From Methanobacterium sp. (lineage in GTDB: Archaea; Methanobacteriota; Methanobacteria; Methanobacteriales; Methanobacteriaceae), in the NCBI GenBank assembly GCA_018263005.1, contig JADFDH010000001.1:496001-560000 (forward strand): DNA of 64,000 nucleotides, written 5' to 3'. Shown here in pieces: positions 1-10,429 of this stretch (the stretch's first letter is position 1; each line of letters starts with the position of its first letter). The position numbers and the translations under genes are program-made. Under the pieces are notes generated by a model. The model was given only the letters and a program-made list of their open reading frames with translations, did no database searches and had not been told where the DNA came from.

Positions 1-31
1 ACTCTTCCAAACATGCAATTTCATATTTTAT

Positions 32-50
32 TTTGTAACCTTATAAGTTT
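32..50. repeat. 19-bp element, copy 1
   Basis: The sequence TTTGTAACCTTATAAGTTT is found here and again, identically, at 8917-8935 upstream of the histone gene. It contains a TATA-like core (TTATAAG). It could be a shared promoter element or a remnant of a duplicated intergenic region. Confidence 0.55.
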
Positions 51-496
51 CGTATTTGACTTACTTTCCATCAAATTTTAGGGATCTATGATTGTTTTTT
101 ACTTAAACAACAATCCATAAATTAATTAAATATTAAGAATAAGAAAGTCCTAAGATTAATTTATATATAAACTAATTATTTGGCTAATTTATGAAATACA
201 ACCATATTTAGATGATAAAATTTTAAAATATTTAATTGAATTGGTTATTTTAATGATTTATTTTTTATAATTGTTGTGTAAGTTATTTGGTAATAGGATC
301 AAGGCTTAGATCTGAAATCCTATTATAATATCCTGGGGAAAAATAGAATTATAACTGAAACCATTTTGATAAGGTTTTCTTCTAAAATACCTAGATTTTT
401 TTAGTGTAATTTTAGAAATAATGATTGGGGTTATAAAAACAATGCTCTGTTTTTTATAATGTTTATGTTTTTATTTTTTGTTTTTGATCAAAATCA

Positions 497-505
497 TTAT
501 ATATT
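497..505 (+). promoter_or_regulatory. TATA-like box for the surface protein gene
   Basis: The stretch TTATATATT lies about 45 bp before the start codon, leaving room for a short leader with the Shine-Dalgarno run GGGGGTG at about 533-539. This is the expected layout of an archaeal TBP/TFB promoter. It is predicted from sequence only. Confidence 0.45.
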
Positions 506-549
506 AGTTTTTTACCACTTACTATCATAGATGGGGGTGTGGTATTTTT

Positions 550-3500
550 ATGTATAAGATGAATTTAAAAATATTTTTTTTAATAATGAGTCTTGTTTTT
601 GCTTTTTTTATGTTTACTGGGGTGGTATCAGCTGCTAACTGGACTGTAAATCCCGGAGATAGTATTCAAGCGGCTGTTAATAATGCCGCTGTTAACGATA
701 CGATTGTTGTTAATGATAATGGTTCATCTTATACATATACCGAAAATCTGAATGTTAACAAAACAATCACTTTACAAGCTAATAGTAGTAATGTAAACAT
801 ACAAGGACAAAATCTTTCAATACCTACTCTTTCAATTAATTCACTGGGAAATGGGACTACAATTCAAGGATTTACATTTATAAACAGTACAAATGCTGGA
901 ATCCTTATAGATGGAGCAACTGATTGTACGATCACTGGAAATAATTTCATTAACAATACCAATGGAATTATTCTTCTCAATTCAAGTAGTAACACCATCA
1001 GTGGGAATAATATACAAAACAACACCAATATGGGAATAAGCATTTTTAATTCTTCTAACAGTAATATAATTGACTCCAACACCATCTCTAATAATGGAAT
1101 AATAGGTGTTTTTATTCAGAATTCCAATACCAACACTATCAGTAATAATACTATACAAAATAATGGTTGGGTTGGAATCTGTCTGGATAATTCCAGCTCT
1201 AACACGATAAACAGTGGAAATAATATATCTGGAAACGTGGAAGGCGTATATATAGTTAGCAACGCTAATGGAAACACCATAACAGGCAATAATATTCATA
1301 ATAACAGTGATGCTGGTATAAGTATTTTAAACGGTTCCAATGGAAACATCATCACTGTCAACAATGCCATATCCACTAATACTGTAATCGGAGTACTCAT
1401 AAGAGATTCTAACACAAACACTATCACAGGGAACACTATCCAGAATAATGGCTGGGCAGGTTTAGCTTTGGATAATGCTGATGGTAACACTATAAACGGA
1501 ACTAACATAATATCTGGGAACGATGAAGGAATATCCATAGCTAATAACTCTGATGGTAACAATGTAAATGGGAATAACATAACAGGAAACACCAATGTCG
1601 GGGTAAGTGTTATTACCAATTCAACAGGGAATTTTATCACCAATAACATAGCAATATCTGGTAATGAGAATATAGGTGTCTATTTCAGAGATTCCAATAA
1701 TAATACTGTTTCTGGTAACAAGGTGCAGTTTAACAGTTGGGCGGGAATCTGCCTAGATCATGCTATGGGAAACATGATAAACAGTAATAATGAATTAAGT
1801 GGAAATCAGGAGGGAATATTCCTGGCCAATAATTCCACAGGAAACACCATAGAAGGGAACAACATTCATAACAATAATGGTGCAGGAATAAACATACTAG
1901 CATCATCAAATAATAATTTGGTAACTAATTCTGTTATATCAAATAATGGTGTAATGGGGGTAATTATCCAAAACAGCAACTCTAATACCATTTTTTCTAA
2001 TATAATCCAAAATAACACATGGTCGGGAATAGTACTCGATCATGCTTCCAGCAATATTATACAATATAATAACAAGATCACAGGCAACCAAGAAGGAATA
2101 TACATAGCCAATAATTCTAAAGGGAATACAATTCAAAACAATATAATAAACAATAACGCCGGAAGCGGCATAAACATATTAAGCTCCTCCAACGAGAATA
2201 CCATTAACTTTAACAGTCAAATAAACGATAACGGTGTAAGCGGAATATTCATACAAAATAGTAATGGCACTATAATACATAATAATACAATACAATCCAA
2301 TAATTGGACCGGTATAGTTTTAGATGCTACTAACAATAATAAAATAACTACCAATATAATAGAAAACAATTCATACGGAATTTATTTAAATAATTCATCG
2401 GCAAATTTAAATTTCAATTGTTTAAATGATAACTACTACTATGAAGTATATAATGTAGGTAATGGGATAATAGATGCTATTAACAACTGGTGGGGTAATA
2501 ATAACCAGGTAAATATGGTAAATGGGGGTATAAACTACATTCCATGGTTAATTCTAAATATAACTGCCACACCAGATAATATCGGTGAAAATAATTCTAC
2601 TATAATCGCAGATCTAACTCGCAATAGTAACAACGACGATACATCACCTCAAGGTTTTATTCCAGATAATCTACAGCTCAATCTAACAACAAATCTAGGA
2701 AATATAACCACTACAATTTACACCAATAATGGAAAAGCTACAGCCGTATTTAACCGTGGTACATCCACCTCAGGCATAGCAAATATAAATGTGACATTAG
2801 ACGGGCAATCCATCCAAACAAATATCACCATAGACACCACTCCACCAAATGTGACAGCCAATCCCAATGGTGGAACTTATACAACCACCCAAACAGTAAC
2901 ACTAACAGCTACGGACAATTACGATCAACAACCAACAATATATTACACAACCGATGGAACAAACCCCACAACCTCAAGCATAATATATTCAACCCCAATA
3001 AACATTATAAACCAAGGAACTACGATTTTGAAGTTTATTGCTGCTGATAGTGCTGGGAATCAATCTAGTATTCAAACACAAAATTACACATTAAACCTAC
3101 CATTGAATATAAATGATGTGGAATTAGCTTCCCAGGCAGTAATTAATTATATTACATCAAATAACCATGTGCCCAGCTATGTAAATGTTTTTGGTAAATA
3201 CAGCACTACACCTTCATTTTTAAACACACTCACTTCATTTACTTTAAAACTCAATAATAATGACACCACACCAGTAAGTATTGTTAATGTAAATGCTGCA
3301 TCAAATCCTTCTGGATCAGCAAGTGGTACGTTACAATTATCTGAGTATATAACTCTAGCAAATAATATAAAAACGTTTATAAGCAATAATGGGCGTGCGC
3401 CCAATTATGCATCCAGTAGCCTAGGAAACATCCGTTATGAATCATTAATATGCCTGTATTCGAATATACTGAATTACTATCGAATCAACAACCAACTACC

Positions 3501-6500
3501 CGGATCAATTACCGTAAGTAACATTGTAGGTGTAAGTTCAAGTGGTGTAACAATTAACATGGTTACAAATATTGATACTGGTAAGACATATACCAGTATT
3601 CAGGACGCTATAAATGATCCATTAACTCTTAATGGCAATACTATTGAATTAAATTCAGGTACATACACAGAAAATGTAACAGTTAATAAAACATTAATTA
3701 TAAAACCAGTTCCTGATGGTAGTGCAATTATTCAAACATTAAATTCATCAAATCCTATTTTTACTCTTAATTGTAATGGTACGATCATTCAAGGACTTAC
3801 AATTACCTTAAACGGTAATTCAGATGGGATTTATCTTAATCAAAGTTCAGATAATACAATTCAAAATAACATAATATCATATAATGGTGGATATGGAATT
3901 CACCTAAGTAACAGTTCAAATAATACGATTCAAAACAATACCATAATAAGTAATGGCAACTCTGGAATTTACTCCTTTGGAAGTTTGAATAACATAATCC
4001 AAAATAATACAATAACAAACAACAACGGATCAGGAATTCATATTTACATGGATCCTTCAAATGGTATCGCTTTCTATGGCGGGTATAATAATGGTATAAT
4101 TAATATTGGATCAGGTAGTAATGGGTCTGTTTTAAATACAGCTGTTATTGATAATCCCACTGATAATAAGTCTGCTTTACTTGAGCTTATTGGTAATAGT
4201 TTACTGAACAATGCAATTCAAAATAATATTATAACAAATAATAATGGAAACGGAATAAAACTTGAAAATACTTCAAATAATCTGATTCAAAACAATAATT
4301 CACAAAATAACAATGAATCCGGAATTTACATTTCTTATAGTTCAAAAAACATCATACATAACAATATTCTAATGAATAATGTTGAGAATGGAATTTATCT
4401 TCATTCCGTTAGCACTAACAATTTAGTTCAAAATAATACAGTCTCCTATAATAATGCTTCTGGAATTGTCTTATATAGTGGAAGTACTGGTTATTATTTA
4501 ATTCAATTTAATATAATTACAAATAACCAAATAGATGGTATAAACGTTTCTGGTTATACATCAGCTGATATTAACTTTAATAGAATAACTGATAACGGTA
4601 GATGTGGTTTTTATGGCTATGAAACAGGGGTTGTTCATGCATTAAATAATTGGTGGGGTTCAAATAATCCAGTATTTTCATCAGTTTATGGAAGTGATAT
4701 TTATTATAATGTGGGCTATGATCCTGTATATTACAATCTTTGGTTAGTTTTAAATGTAAGTTCACATACTCCGTCCGCTGATAATAGTGACTACACGGTA
4801 TCCGCGGATTTAACTCATAATAACCAGGGTAATGATACTTCTCCTCAAGGATCTATTCCTGATGGTACACCCGTTAATTTCGTCACTACTTTTGGAACAA
4901 TTGAAACAACAGTTTATACGTGTAAAGGAAAGGCCGTATCCCCTCTTAGTTCCGATATTAATGGGGTGGCTAATGTTACAGCAACTTTGGATGATCAGAC
5001 TAATTTTATATCAGTAATTTTGGGGGCTTATAATGAAACAACCCAGATATCATATACAAGTATACAGGCTGCTATTAATGCTGCTTCCTCAGGAGATGTG
5101 ATTGGAATTTATAACGGAACCTATAATGAAAACATCATCATAAATAAAAGTATAAAAATCGTTTCTGGTGGTGGTTCAAATCCCACAATTAATGGTTCAA
5201 TAACTATCAATAGTGATGATACTAACATTCAAGGTTTAATTATTAATGGACATATCAATTTATTTGCTAACAATTGTATAATCTTTGGAAATAATATAAT
5301 TGGAAATGGAACTTCTGGAATTATCACTTCTAATTCAACTAATAATACAATAACCCATAATAACATTACCAGTAATGGTTTTAATGGAATCCAAAGTATT
5401 GAGAGTTCAGTGATTATTTATCATAATACAATCCATGATTGTGTAAATGCAATCTATTCAGAAAACTCAAATAATACAATTAGAAGCAATTCGATAATAA
5501 ACAATTCTTGTGGTATTTATACCAATAATTCCACAGACACAATCCAATTTAATAGAATTACAGGGAACAATTATGGTCTTAAAAATGAAATAGGCACAGT
5601 AAACGCAACAAATAATTGGTGGGGTTCAAACAATCCAATAATATCATCAACAAGTCCAAGTGACATATACATCATAAGTGGAAATGTTGACCATGATATA
5701 TGGTTAATTTTAAATGTAGATATTTCATCAACTAACTCTGGTGGAAATACATATGTAACTGCCGATTTAACCCATAATAATCTGGGAGTAGACACTTCTA
5801 CTCAAGATTTTATCCCAGATGGAACACCAATAAACTTCACAACCAACAATGGATCAATCATTAACCAAGCCTATACTGTTAAGGGTCAAACTAAAACTAT
5901 CCTAAATTTAAACAGTACACAACCCCAAAATGTAACAACCTCAGCATCCTTAGATCAACAATCTATTTCCACAACAGGAAACATTTCTACAGGAATAGCA
6001 GTACTGAACCTGACTAGCACAGCCATAGATAATTCCACGGGTCAACCACTTAATATCACATACAATATACCTCTAAACGAATCTGTAACCTGGTTAAGCA
6101 TTCTTTGGACGCCAACTACTATCCCTGGTATTTCAAATCCATCAGAAGAAATTCAAATTATTATTAATGGAAATGTCGTATTAAACAGATATATCTATAA
6201 TATTAGTGGTCAAAATAGGGACGATCTAGCATTTAATTTAACATATCCTGGAGTAACTGGATTTAACATAAATGTAACTGATCCAAATAATCAAACAACT
6301 AATCTAAACTTCCCGGGAAATGTGATAATTAGAACAAGTAAGATTTCATACACTGGTTCTCCATATGATGGTGTGAAAAGCTTTGCAATAGCCACCAAAA
6401 AAGTAACAAGTGAAATATTTAATTACTGGTTAGATCAAAAATCGCTTTATAATTCTCCAAATGGTATGAGTGATGCTTATACTGCTTTTTTAACAGCTCT

Positions 6501-7593
6501 AATGTTGGAATATTATCATGATTATATAGCAGATGAGTATGCATCTGAATATAATGTTACCTGGAGTCGTACAAGCCCGATCATAGTTTCTGCAAATGAT
6601 GATGCATATGAAACATATTTAACCTTGGAATGTGATCATACTATGGGAATGACAGTTGTGAGCACACCAGATAATATGTTCGTCTTTAATTATTTCACTT
6701 CTTTATACATATCGCTTACAGAATGCATGATTATGAAAGATTTATATAATGTATCTTACCAGTCTTCCAGTTCTAATAGAGAATTTACTTCAGTTGCCAT
6801 GGATCTGCTCAAATATAATTCATTTAATAGTGCATTAATAGAATCATTTATACAAAATGATTATTTGATAATAAAAACAGTTAATAACTACGATTTTATG
6901 ATAGTTGATCTAGATACTGGTGTTGTAAGGGATATCAATATAATTAATAATTTTTGTGGTGCATATGATATAAGGGCTATTTTTGGTTTTTCAGTAACAG
7001 GTACCCCTATATGTGGTTATCCGACAATTTGGGGTAATCCATGGACCTTCGGACCACTTACTTTTCATTGGGATGGTTTTGGAAGGATTCTAATTGCAAG
7101 TGATTATGCAATAAATCCTGACACAGACCAAATATGGACAATGGGTAAATTAACCGTTATAGGTACACTTGGCACTTTATCTTTTAATCAATCAAACCCC
7201 GAAAATACACCGGTTTATGGTCCAGACTTAGATGTAACTGGAATTTTAATTCCAGGAATGGATAATATTATATCACTTACACTGGATGCATCGGGCGATT
7301 ATATAGGATGTTCACCATTGTGGTTAATACAAGTGATTGATCTTGATTATAAAGATAGACTTCCACCATTTCCGGATACGCCATTAAATCCGGATGATCC
7401 ACATAGTCCATTTAATCCCGATAATTTACTAGACCTTCTTAAAATTATTGTATTTGATACCGATAACCCTGTTAAAGCGGTACCCCCGAACAATTCCACC
7501 AATATTTCTGGGTGGTTTGATTGGTTTAAAAACGATTTATATAACAATTACAATGAAATCTTTGGATTAGATAAATTTGGACATCCACTCTAA
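550..7593 (+). CDS. Giant secreted adhesin-like protein with beta-helix and pseudomurein-binding repeats
   Basis: This 2347-residue protein starts with a signal peptide (about residues 1-28, ending VVSA). Three blocks of right-handed beta-helix (NosD-like) repeats rich in N-T-I-x-x-N follow, at about 30-645, 1005-1370 and 1495-1690. Each block ends in an NNWWG motif and an Ig-like (Big_1-type) domain. A chitobiase/Hex-type C-terminal repeat lies near 762-850, and two pseudomurein-binding repeats near 850-990 (ELASQAVINYI, ITLANNIKTFI). The last 500 residues are a domain I do not recognise. There is no C-terminal membrane anchor, so wall binding through the central repeats is the likely attachment. 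The ATG at 550 follows GGGGGTG with good spacing. Such adhesin-like proteins are common in Methanobacteriales; the ligand is unknown. Confidence 0.9.
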   Translation: MYKMNLKIFFLIMSLVFAFFMFTGVVSAANWTVNPGDSIQAAVNNAAVNDTIVVNDNGSSYTYTENLNVNKTITLQANSSNVNIQGQNLSIPTLSINSLGNGTTIQGFTFINSTNAGILIDGATDCTITGNNFINNTNGIILLNSSSNTISGNNIQNNTNMGISIFNSSNSNIIDSNTISNNGIIGVFIQNSNTNTISNNTIQNNGWVGICLDNSSSNTINSGNNISGNVEGVYIVSNANGNTITGNNIHNNSDAGISILNGSNGNIITVNNAISTNTVIGVLIRDSNTNTITGNTIQNNGWAGLALDNADGNTINGTNIISGNDEGISIANNSDGNNVNGNNITGNTNVGVSVITNSTGNFITNNIAISGNENIGVYFRDSNNNTVSGNKVQFNSWAGICLDHAMGNMINSNNELSGNQEGIFLANNSTGNTIEGNNIHNNNGAGINILASSNNNLVTNSVISNNGVMGVIIQNSNSNTIFSNIIQNNTWSGIVLDHASSNIIQYNNKITGNQEGIYIANNSKGNTIQNNIINNNAGSGINILSSSNENTINFNSQINDNGVSGIFIQNSNGTIIHNNTIQSNNWTGIVLDATNNNKITTNIIENNSYGIYLNNSSANLNFNCLNDNYYYEVYNVGNGIIDAINNWWGNNNQVNMVNGGINYIPWLILNITATPDNIGENNSTIIADLTRNSNNDDTSPQGFIPDNLQLNLTTNLGNITTTIYTNNGKATAVFNRGTSTSGIANINVTLDGQSIQTNITIDTTPPNVTANPNGGTYTTTQTVTLTATDNYDQQPTIYYTTDGTNPTTSSIIYSTPINIINQGTTILKFIAADSAGNQSSIQTQNYTLNLPLNINDVELASQAVINYITSNNHVPSYVNVFGKYSTTPSFLNTLTSFTLKLNNNDTTPVSIVNVNAASNPSGSASGTLQLSEYITLANNIKTFISNNGRAPNYASSSLGNIRYESLICLYSNILNYYRINNQLPGSITVSNIVGVSSSGVTINMVTNIDTGKTYTSIQDAINDPLTLNGNTIELNSGTYTENVTVNKTLIIKPVPDGSAIIQTLNSSNPIFTLNCNGTIIQGLTITLNGNSDGIYLNQSSDNTIQNNIISYNGGYGIHLSNSSNNTIQNNTIISNGNSGIYSFGSLNNIIQNNTITNNNGSGIHIYMDPSNGIAFYGGYNNGIINIGSGSNGSVLNTAVIDNPTDNKSALLELIGNSLLNNAIQNNIITNNNGNGIKLENTSNNLIQNNNSQNNNESGIYISYSSKNIIHNNILMNNVENGIYLHSVSTNNLVQNNTVSYNNASGIVLYSGSTGYYLIQFNIITNNQIDGINVSGYTSADINFNRITDNGRCGFYGYETGVVHALNNWWGSNNPVFSSVYGSDIYYNVGYDPVYYNLWLVLNVSSHTPSADNSDYTVSADLTHNNQGNDTSPQGSIPDGTPVNFVTTFGTIETTVYTCKGKAVSPLSSDINGVANVTATLDDQTNFISVILGAYNETTQISYTSIQAAINAASSGDVIGIYNGTYNENIIINKSIKIVSGGGSNPTINGSITINSDDTNIQGLIINGHINLFANNCIIFGNNIIGNGTSGIITSNSTNNTITHNNITSNGFNGIQSIESSVIIYHNTIHDCVNAIYSENSNNTIRSNSIINNSCGIYTNNSTDTIQFNRITGNNYGLKNEIGTVNATNNWWGSNNPIISSTSPSDIYIISGNVDHDIWLILNVDISSTNSGGNTYVTADLTHNNLGVDTSTQDFIPDGTPINFTTNNGSIINQAYTVKGQTKTILNLNSTQPQNVTTSASLDQQSISTTGNISTGIAVLNLTSTAIDNSTGQPLNITYNIPLNESVTWLSILWTPTTIPGISNPSEEIQIIINGNVVLNRYIYNISGQNRDDLAFNLTYPGVTGFNINVTDPNNQTTNLNFPGNVIIRTSKISYTGSPYDGVKSFAIATKKVTSEIFNYWLDQKSLYNSPNGMSDAYTAFLTALMLEYYHDYIADEYASEYNVTWSRTSPIIVSANDDAYETYLTLECDHTMGMTVVSTPDNMFVFNYFTSLYISLTECMIMKDLYNVSYQSSSSNREFTSVAMDLLKYNSFNSALIESFIQNDYLIIKTVNNYDFMIVDLDTGVVRDINIINNFCGAYDIRAIFGFSVTGTPICGYPTIWGNPWTFGPLTFHWDGFGRILIASDYAINPDTDQIWTMGKLTVIGTLGTLSFNQSNPENTPVYGPDLDVTGILIPGMDNIISLTLDASGDYIGCSPLWLIQVIDLDYKDRLPPFPDTPLNPDDPHSPFNPDNLLDLLKIIVFDTDNPVKAVPPNNSTNISGWFDWFKNDLYNNYNEIFGLDKFGHPL

Positions 7594-7768
7594 TTATCCA
7601 AAGATGCTTATTTGACCATATCGTTTTAAGAATACTAAATCAACTATTTATAAAGATAACTTTAAGTGAAATAATAAATTATAGAGTAAAGTAAAATTTC
7701 ATCTTTAATAGATTTTAGATTATTAGAGTGAAATAAGGATTGATCATACTAAAAGGAGGTTGAATCTT

Positions 7769-8689
7769 ATGAATCCAATTTTATCCATAATTTTAGCGGT
7801 TTTGATTACGGTTATATTTATCGTTATTTGCGCGGTTTTAGGTATTTATATACATGGCTTCGATTTTGTCATTTTTATTTTAATGTTTTTATGTGGGGGA
7901 ATAGTTACATGGTTTTCAACTGAAAATAAAGTTATATATAGTTTATATTACGGTGTCATTATCATTTTATTTTTATTGACTTTAGGATCTATTACAAGCT
8001 TAAATAATATTGTTTTAATTACATTACTAATTCCTGCTTTATTTGGGGGTTTTGTTGCTAAAAACGAGAAAAATGGGGGCTTAAAAAATTTGTTAGATAA
8101 CAAATTTCGGTTTGAGTATAATGTTTTTATTTTAAGTTTTTTTAAACGGAATAAGTTATTTTTAATTGCTTCAATGGTTATTTTTTTGGTATCTTTTTTT
8201 ATAGGTGCTGTTGGTCCTTTTTTAAATGACACAATCAACCATTATATAATAGATCTATGGGCTAGCTATATTCCCAATACTGTAGATGGTTTCAATATAA
8301 TTTCAATTTTCATACAAAATGGTAGTTTTGCTCTTATTGATTTTTATTTTGGTGGAATTTTCCTTGGAATTCTAAGTACTATGCATCTGGTACTTTATGG
8401 CTTTGTAGAAGGATTTGCTTTAGTTAATAATCCTATTTATTTTATTTATGGTATATTTCGAGATTTAGGCTTCATTATTGCAACTGCTGCAGGATTCAAA
8501 CTATTATGCACGACAATCAACATTATAAAGAATATGTTACACATTGAGAGAAATAAACCAAAGATCATGCAAATTAGTCAGATTCTAGATGCAAATTATA
8601 TGAAATTTAGAGATTCTGTAATATTATTTTCAATCTCAATAATTGTAATCTTTATTGCAGCAATAATTGAATTTTATATCCTCCAATAA
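7769..8689 (+). CDS. SpoIIM/DUF95-like integral membrane protein
   Basis: About 306 residues, with four to five hydrophobic segments in the first 110 residues, a short basic loop (NEKNGGLKNLLDNK), then a second multi-spanning half. The second half resembles the SpoIIM/DUF95 family: FKRNKLFLIASMVIF, a G-x-x-x-G-I-L-S-T segment, and a closing FRDSVILFSISI helix. Archaeal members of this family have no proven function. The ATG at 7769 is preferred over an upstream in-frame TTG because AGGAGGT ends 8 bp before it. The gene stands alone between the surface protein and the histone, with about 175 bp of AT-rich DNA upstream. The N-terminal half could be a separate membrane domain. Confidence 0.6.
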   Translation: MNPILSIILAVLITVIFIVICAVLGIYIHGFDFVIFILMFLCGGIVTWFSTENKVIYSLYYGVIIILFLLTLGSITSLNNIVLITLLIPALFGGFVAKNEKNGGLKNLLDNKFRFEYNVFILSFFKRNKLFLIASMVIFLVSFFIGAVGPFLNDTINHYIIDLWASYIPNTVDGFNIISIFIQNGSFALIDFYFGGIFLGILSTMHLVLYGFVEGFALVNNPIYFIYGIFRDLGFIIATAAGFKLLCTTINIIKNMLHIERNKPKIMQISQILDANYMKFRDSVILFSISIIVIFIAAIIEFYILQ

Positions 8690-9052
8690 TTTATAGTGAA
8701 TTCTTAAAGTCTAGATCCAAATTAAGAAAATTGTTCAAATCTACGAAGATATTAAAAAAAATTCGAACCACTTTTTTATCCATTGGAGCGGTCTTATTTC
8801 TAATCACTCTCTCTGGAGTGTTAGAATGATTAACCAATTTATTTTCCTCATTTTTTATTATATGAATTTCTGACATCCATCTCATCACTTGGGAATAAAT
8901 AAGTCAAATGACTAACTTTGTAACCTTATAAGTTTTGGTTATATGATGTTCCCATCAGTTACATCAGTATGGTATATGTCATGGACAAAAATGCTATTAT
9001 AAACGATAAGTTTAAATATTATAGGGTCATAGCTAAATTAGGAGGTGATAAT
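8690..9052. other. Intergenic region upstream of the histone gene
   Basis: No convincing gene. A 65-codon minus-strand frame (8691-8888) has no recognisable similarity or clear ribosome site. The region carries the second copy of the 19-bp TTATAAG element and, closer to the gene, a TTTAAATATT stretch at about 9010-9019 that may be the histone TATA box. Confidence 0.5.
8917..8935. repeat. 19-bp element, copy 2
   Basis: Exact second copy of the element at 32-50, about 120 bp upstream of the histone start. The shared TTATAAG core suggests a promoter role, but nothing else in the flanks is conserved. Confidence 0.55.
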
Positions 9053-9259
9053 ATGGCTGAATTACCTATTGCTCCAGTGGGAAGAATCATCAAAAATGCT
9101 GGTGCACAAAGGATAAGTGATGATGCAAAAGAGGCATTAGCAAAATCTTTAGAAGAAAAAGGCGAAGAAATTGCTAAAAAAGCCGTTGAACTTGCAAAAC
9201 ACGCCGGTAGAAAAACTGTGAAAGCGGATGATATCGAATTAGCCGTAAAAGCAGCTTAA
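9053..9259 (+). CDS. Archaeal histone (HMf family)
   Basis: A 68-residue histone-fold protein starting MAELPIAPVGRIIKNAGA, with the family hallmarks RISDDAKEAL, the central helix ending AVELAKHAGRKT, and VKADDIELAVKA. It forms dimers and larger assemblies that wrap DNA in Methanobacteria, Methanococci and relatives. A longer frame opens at 8969, but the ATG at 9053 is preceded by AGGAGGTGAT at ideal spacing and gives the canonical N-terminus. A T-rich tract directly after the stop is a likely terminator. Chromatin protein; single gene in this window. Confidence 0.97.
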   Translation: MAELPIAPVGRIIKNAGAQRISDDAKEALAKSLEEKGEEIAKKAVELAKHAGRKTVKADDIELAVKAA

Positions 9260-9290
9260 ATTTTTTAATTTTTTATTTTTATTATTTTAT
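9260..9290 (+). terminator. T-rich terminator after the histone gene
   Basis: Several T runs (TTTTTT, TTTTTT, TTTTT) begin directly after the histone stop codon. Archaeal RNA polymerase terminates efficiently at such tracts without a hairpin. Confidence 0.5.
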
Positions 9291-9369
9291 TGGTTATAAA
9301 TTGCCTATAACACCATTTATACCAATATTATATTTTTTTTTAATAATGGATTTATGATATTTCATCTTA

Positions 9370-9774
9370 TTAATGATCTTTTTGAATACCCAAGTCATCC
9401 CATAGATCATTTTCATCAATTAATTGGTTAATTTCCTGGTTTTCTTCATCTATGTAAACAAGATATTTATTATCATGTTCTGTAATTGCCATGGCGATGG
9501 GTAGTATGTTTTCATAAATATACTGGTCCTGATATTCCACGGTAAAAACTCTGATTATGGGATAAATAGTTCTTTCAGCCACTATTATGGGCTTGCCCTT
9601 TAAGATTTCCTTCTGATAGGATATATCTGGACTTTCGAATTTAGAATCAAGGTCCAATTCTTCCATTATACTGAATATGGTTTCATTATCTATTTCATCC
9701 ATTAAACTGAATAGTTTTTCCTTATCTAATTCGTCCAGGATGCTCGAGATGGATTTCATTATTAGGTCATTCAT
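9370..9774 (-). CDS. Conserved hypothetical protein, possible divergent GerW/YtfJ-like domain
   Basis: 134 residues. The acidic N-terminal 50 residues contain repeated I-x-D-E-L-D/E-I-D-N-E units, followed by a compact C-terminal domain. That domain (AERTIYPIIRVFTV ... LPIAMAITE) echoes the arrangement seen in the GerW-like protein two genes upstream (DDKILIPVTRMGMG ... EPIAMIVVF), but without its glycine-rich loop. I therefore infer a degenerate paralogue; this is weak without profile comparison. It is third in a minus-strand operon, with its start a few bases after the DUF2953 stop and GTGAT as ribosome site. Function unknown. Confidence 0.7.
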   Translation of the reverse strand: MNDLIMKSISSILDELDKEKLFSLMDEIDNETIFSIMEELDLDSKFESPDISYQKEILKGKPIIVAERTIYPIIRVFTVEYQDQYIYENILPIAMAITEHDNKYLVYIDEENQEINQLIDENDLWDDLGIQKDH

Positions 9775-9780
9775 ATTAAA

Positions 9781-10383
9781 TCACTGATTTAATTTTCTCA
9801 TGCTCCAGAATAATTTGAGAACCGGTTTTTTGGTTATGGCCCTGATTAATGCAGCAAATAAGTGGTATAACTTTAGTTTAATAGCTAAATCAAGGGATCC
9901 GTCGAATTTGCTATTTTGAAAATCAGGAGTGATGGATAGATTAAGTGGGGGTATAAGATTTAAAATTGAGCTAATACTCCAGAAAAAACCACTGAATAAA
10001 GCAGTGGTAACTGGGCTGTAGAAGCCTATATTGAAGTTAACATCAACTTTTTCCAAGGTTATGGATTTAAAAAAAGCTTGAAATATTGGTATGAAATGTG
10101 GAAAGGCGTTGATGAATTCTTTAAATATTTTTTGAAAATCATCAAGACTAGTTTTTTTCTTCTTCTTTTTCTTCTTTTTTTCCTCTTTTTTCTTTTTAGA
10201 TTTTTCCTCAGCTGGTATATCACGTTGGATAAGCCCTATCTTCCACCAGCTAATCTTAATCTTCCCTTTTATATCAGTACCCTGCTTTTTTAGATATAAA
10301 TAAATATGAAAGGGAATAAAGAGGATTGACAGTAAAATCAGTGCCAATATAAGGATTATGACACCAATTATAGTTAAGATCAA
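9781..10383 (-). CDS. DUF2953 (YtfI-like) membrane-associated protein
   Basis: 200 residues: an N-terminal membrane helix (residues 1-28), a short IKGKIKISWWKIG segment typical of DUF2953, an extreme lysine tract near residues 62-78, then amphipathic and hydrophobic stretches (SPVTTALFSGFFWSISSIL) and a second conserved block ending in a basic tail. In Bacillus the DUF2953 gene ytfI sits next to ytfJ (gerW), and here it also lies directly after a GerW-like gene in the same orientation. This supports a conserved functional pair. Likely located at the membrane; biochemical role unknown. Confidence 0.75.
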   Translation of the reverse strand: MILTIIGVIILILALILLSILFIPFHIYLYLKKQGTDIKGKIKISWWKIGLIQRDIPAEEKSKKKKEEKKKKKKKKKTSLDDFQKIFKEFINAFPHFIPIFQAFFKSITLEKVDVNFNIGFYSPVTTALFSGFFWSISSILNLIPPLNLSITPDFQNSKFDGSLDLAIKLKLYHLFAALIRAITKKPVLKLFWSMRKLNQ

Positions 10384-10429
10384 CTGTAATCCTCTCTTAT
10401 TTTACTTAAATTCTAAAATCAATATGAGG

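Larger units (their letters stand above)
1..549. other. AT-rich non-coding region upstream of the surface protein gene
   Basis: I see no credible coding region here; stops are frequent in all frames and base composition is very AT-rich. It holds a 19-bp element (32-50) that recurs exactly before the histone gene, and a TATA-like box near the 3' end. It probably serves as a long regulatory leader or intergenic spacer for the giant surface-protein gene. Confidence 0.6.

Noticed and set aside
8691..8888. 65-codon minus-strand frame
   Set aside because: No clear ribosome site, no recognisable motif and biased Asn/Lys/Ile content expected of AT-rich spacer.
10141..10210. Lysine tract in the DUF2953 protein as a possible frameshift artefact
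   Set aside because: The frame continues into conserved family sequence on both sides, so the tract is probably a genuine low-complexity insert.
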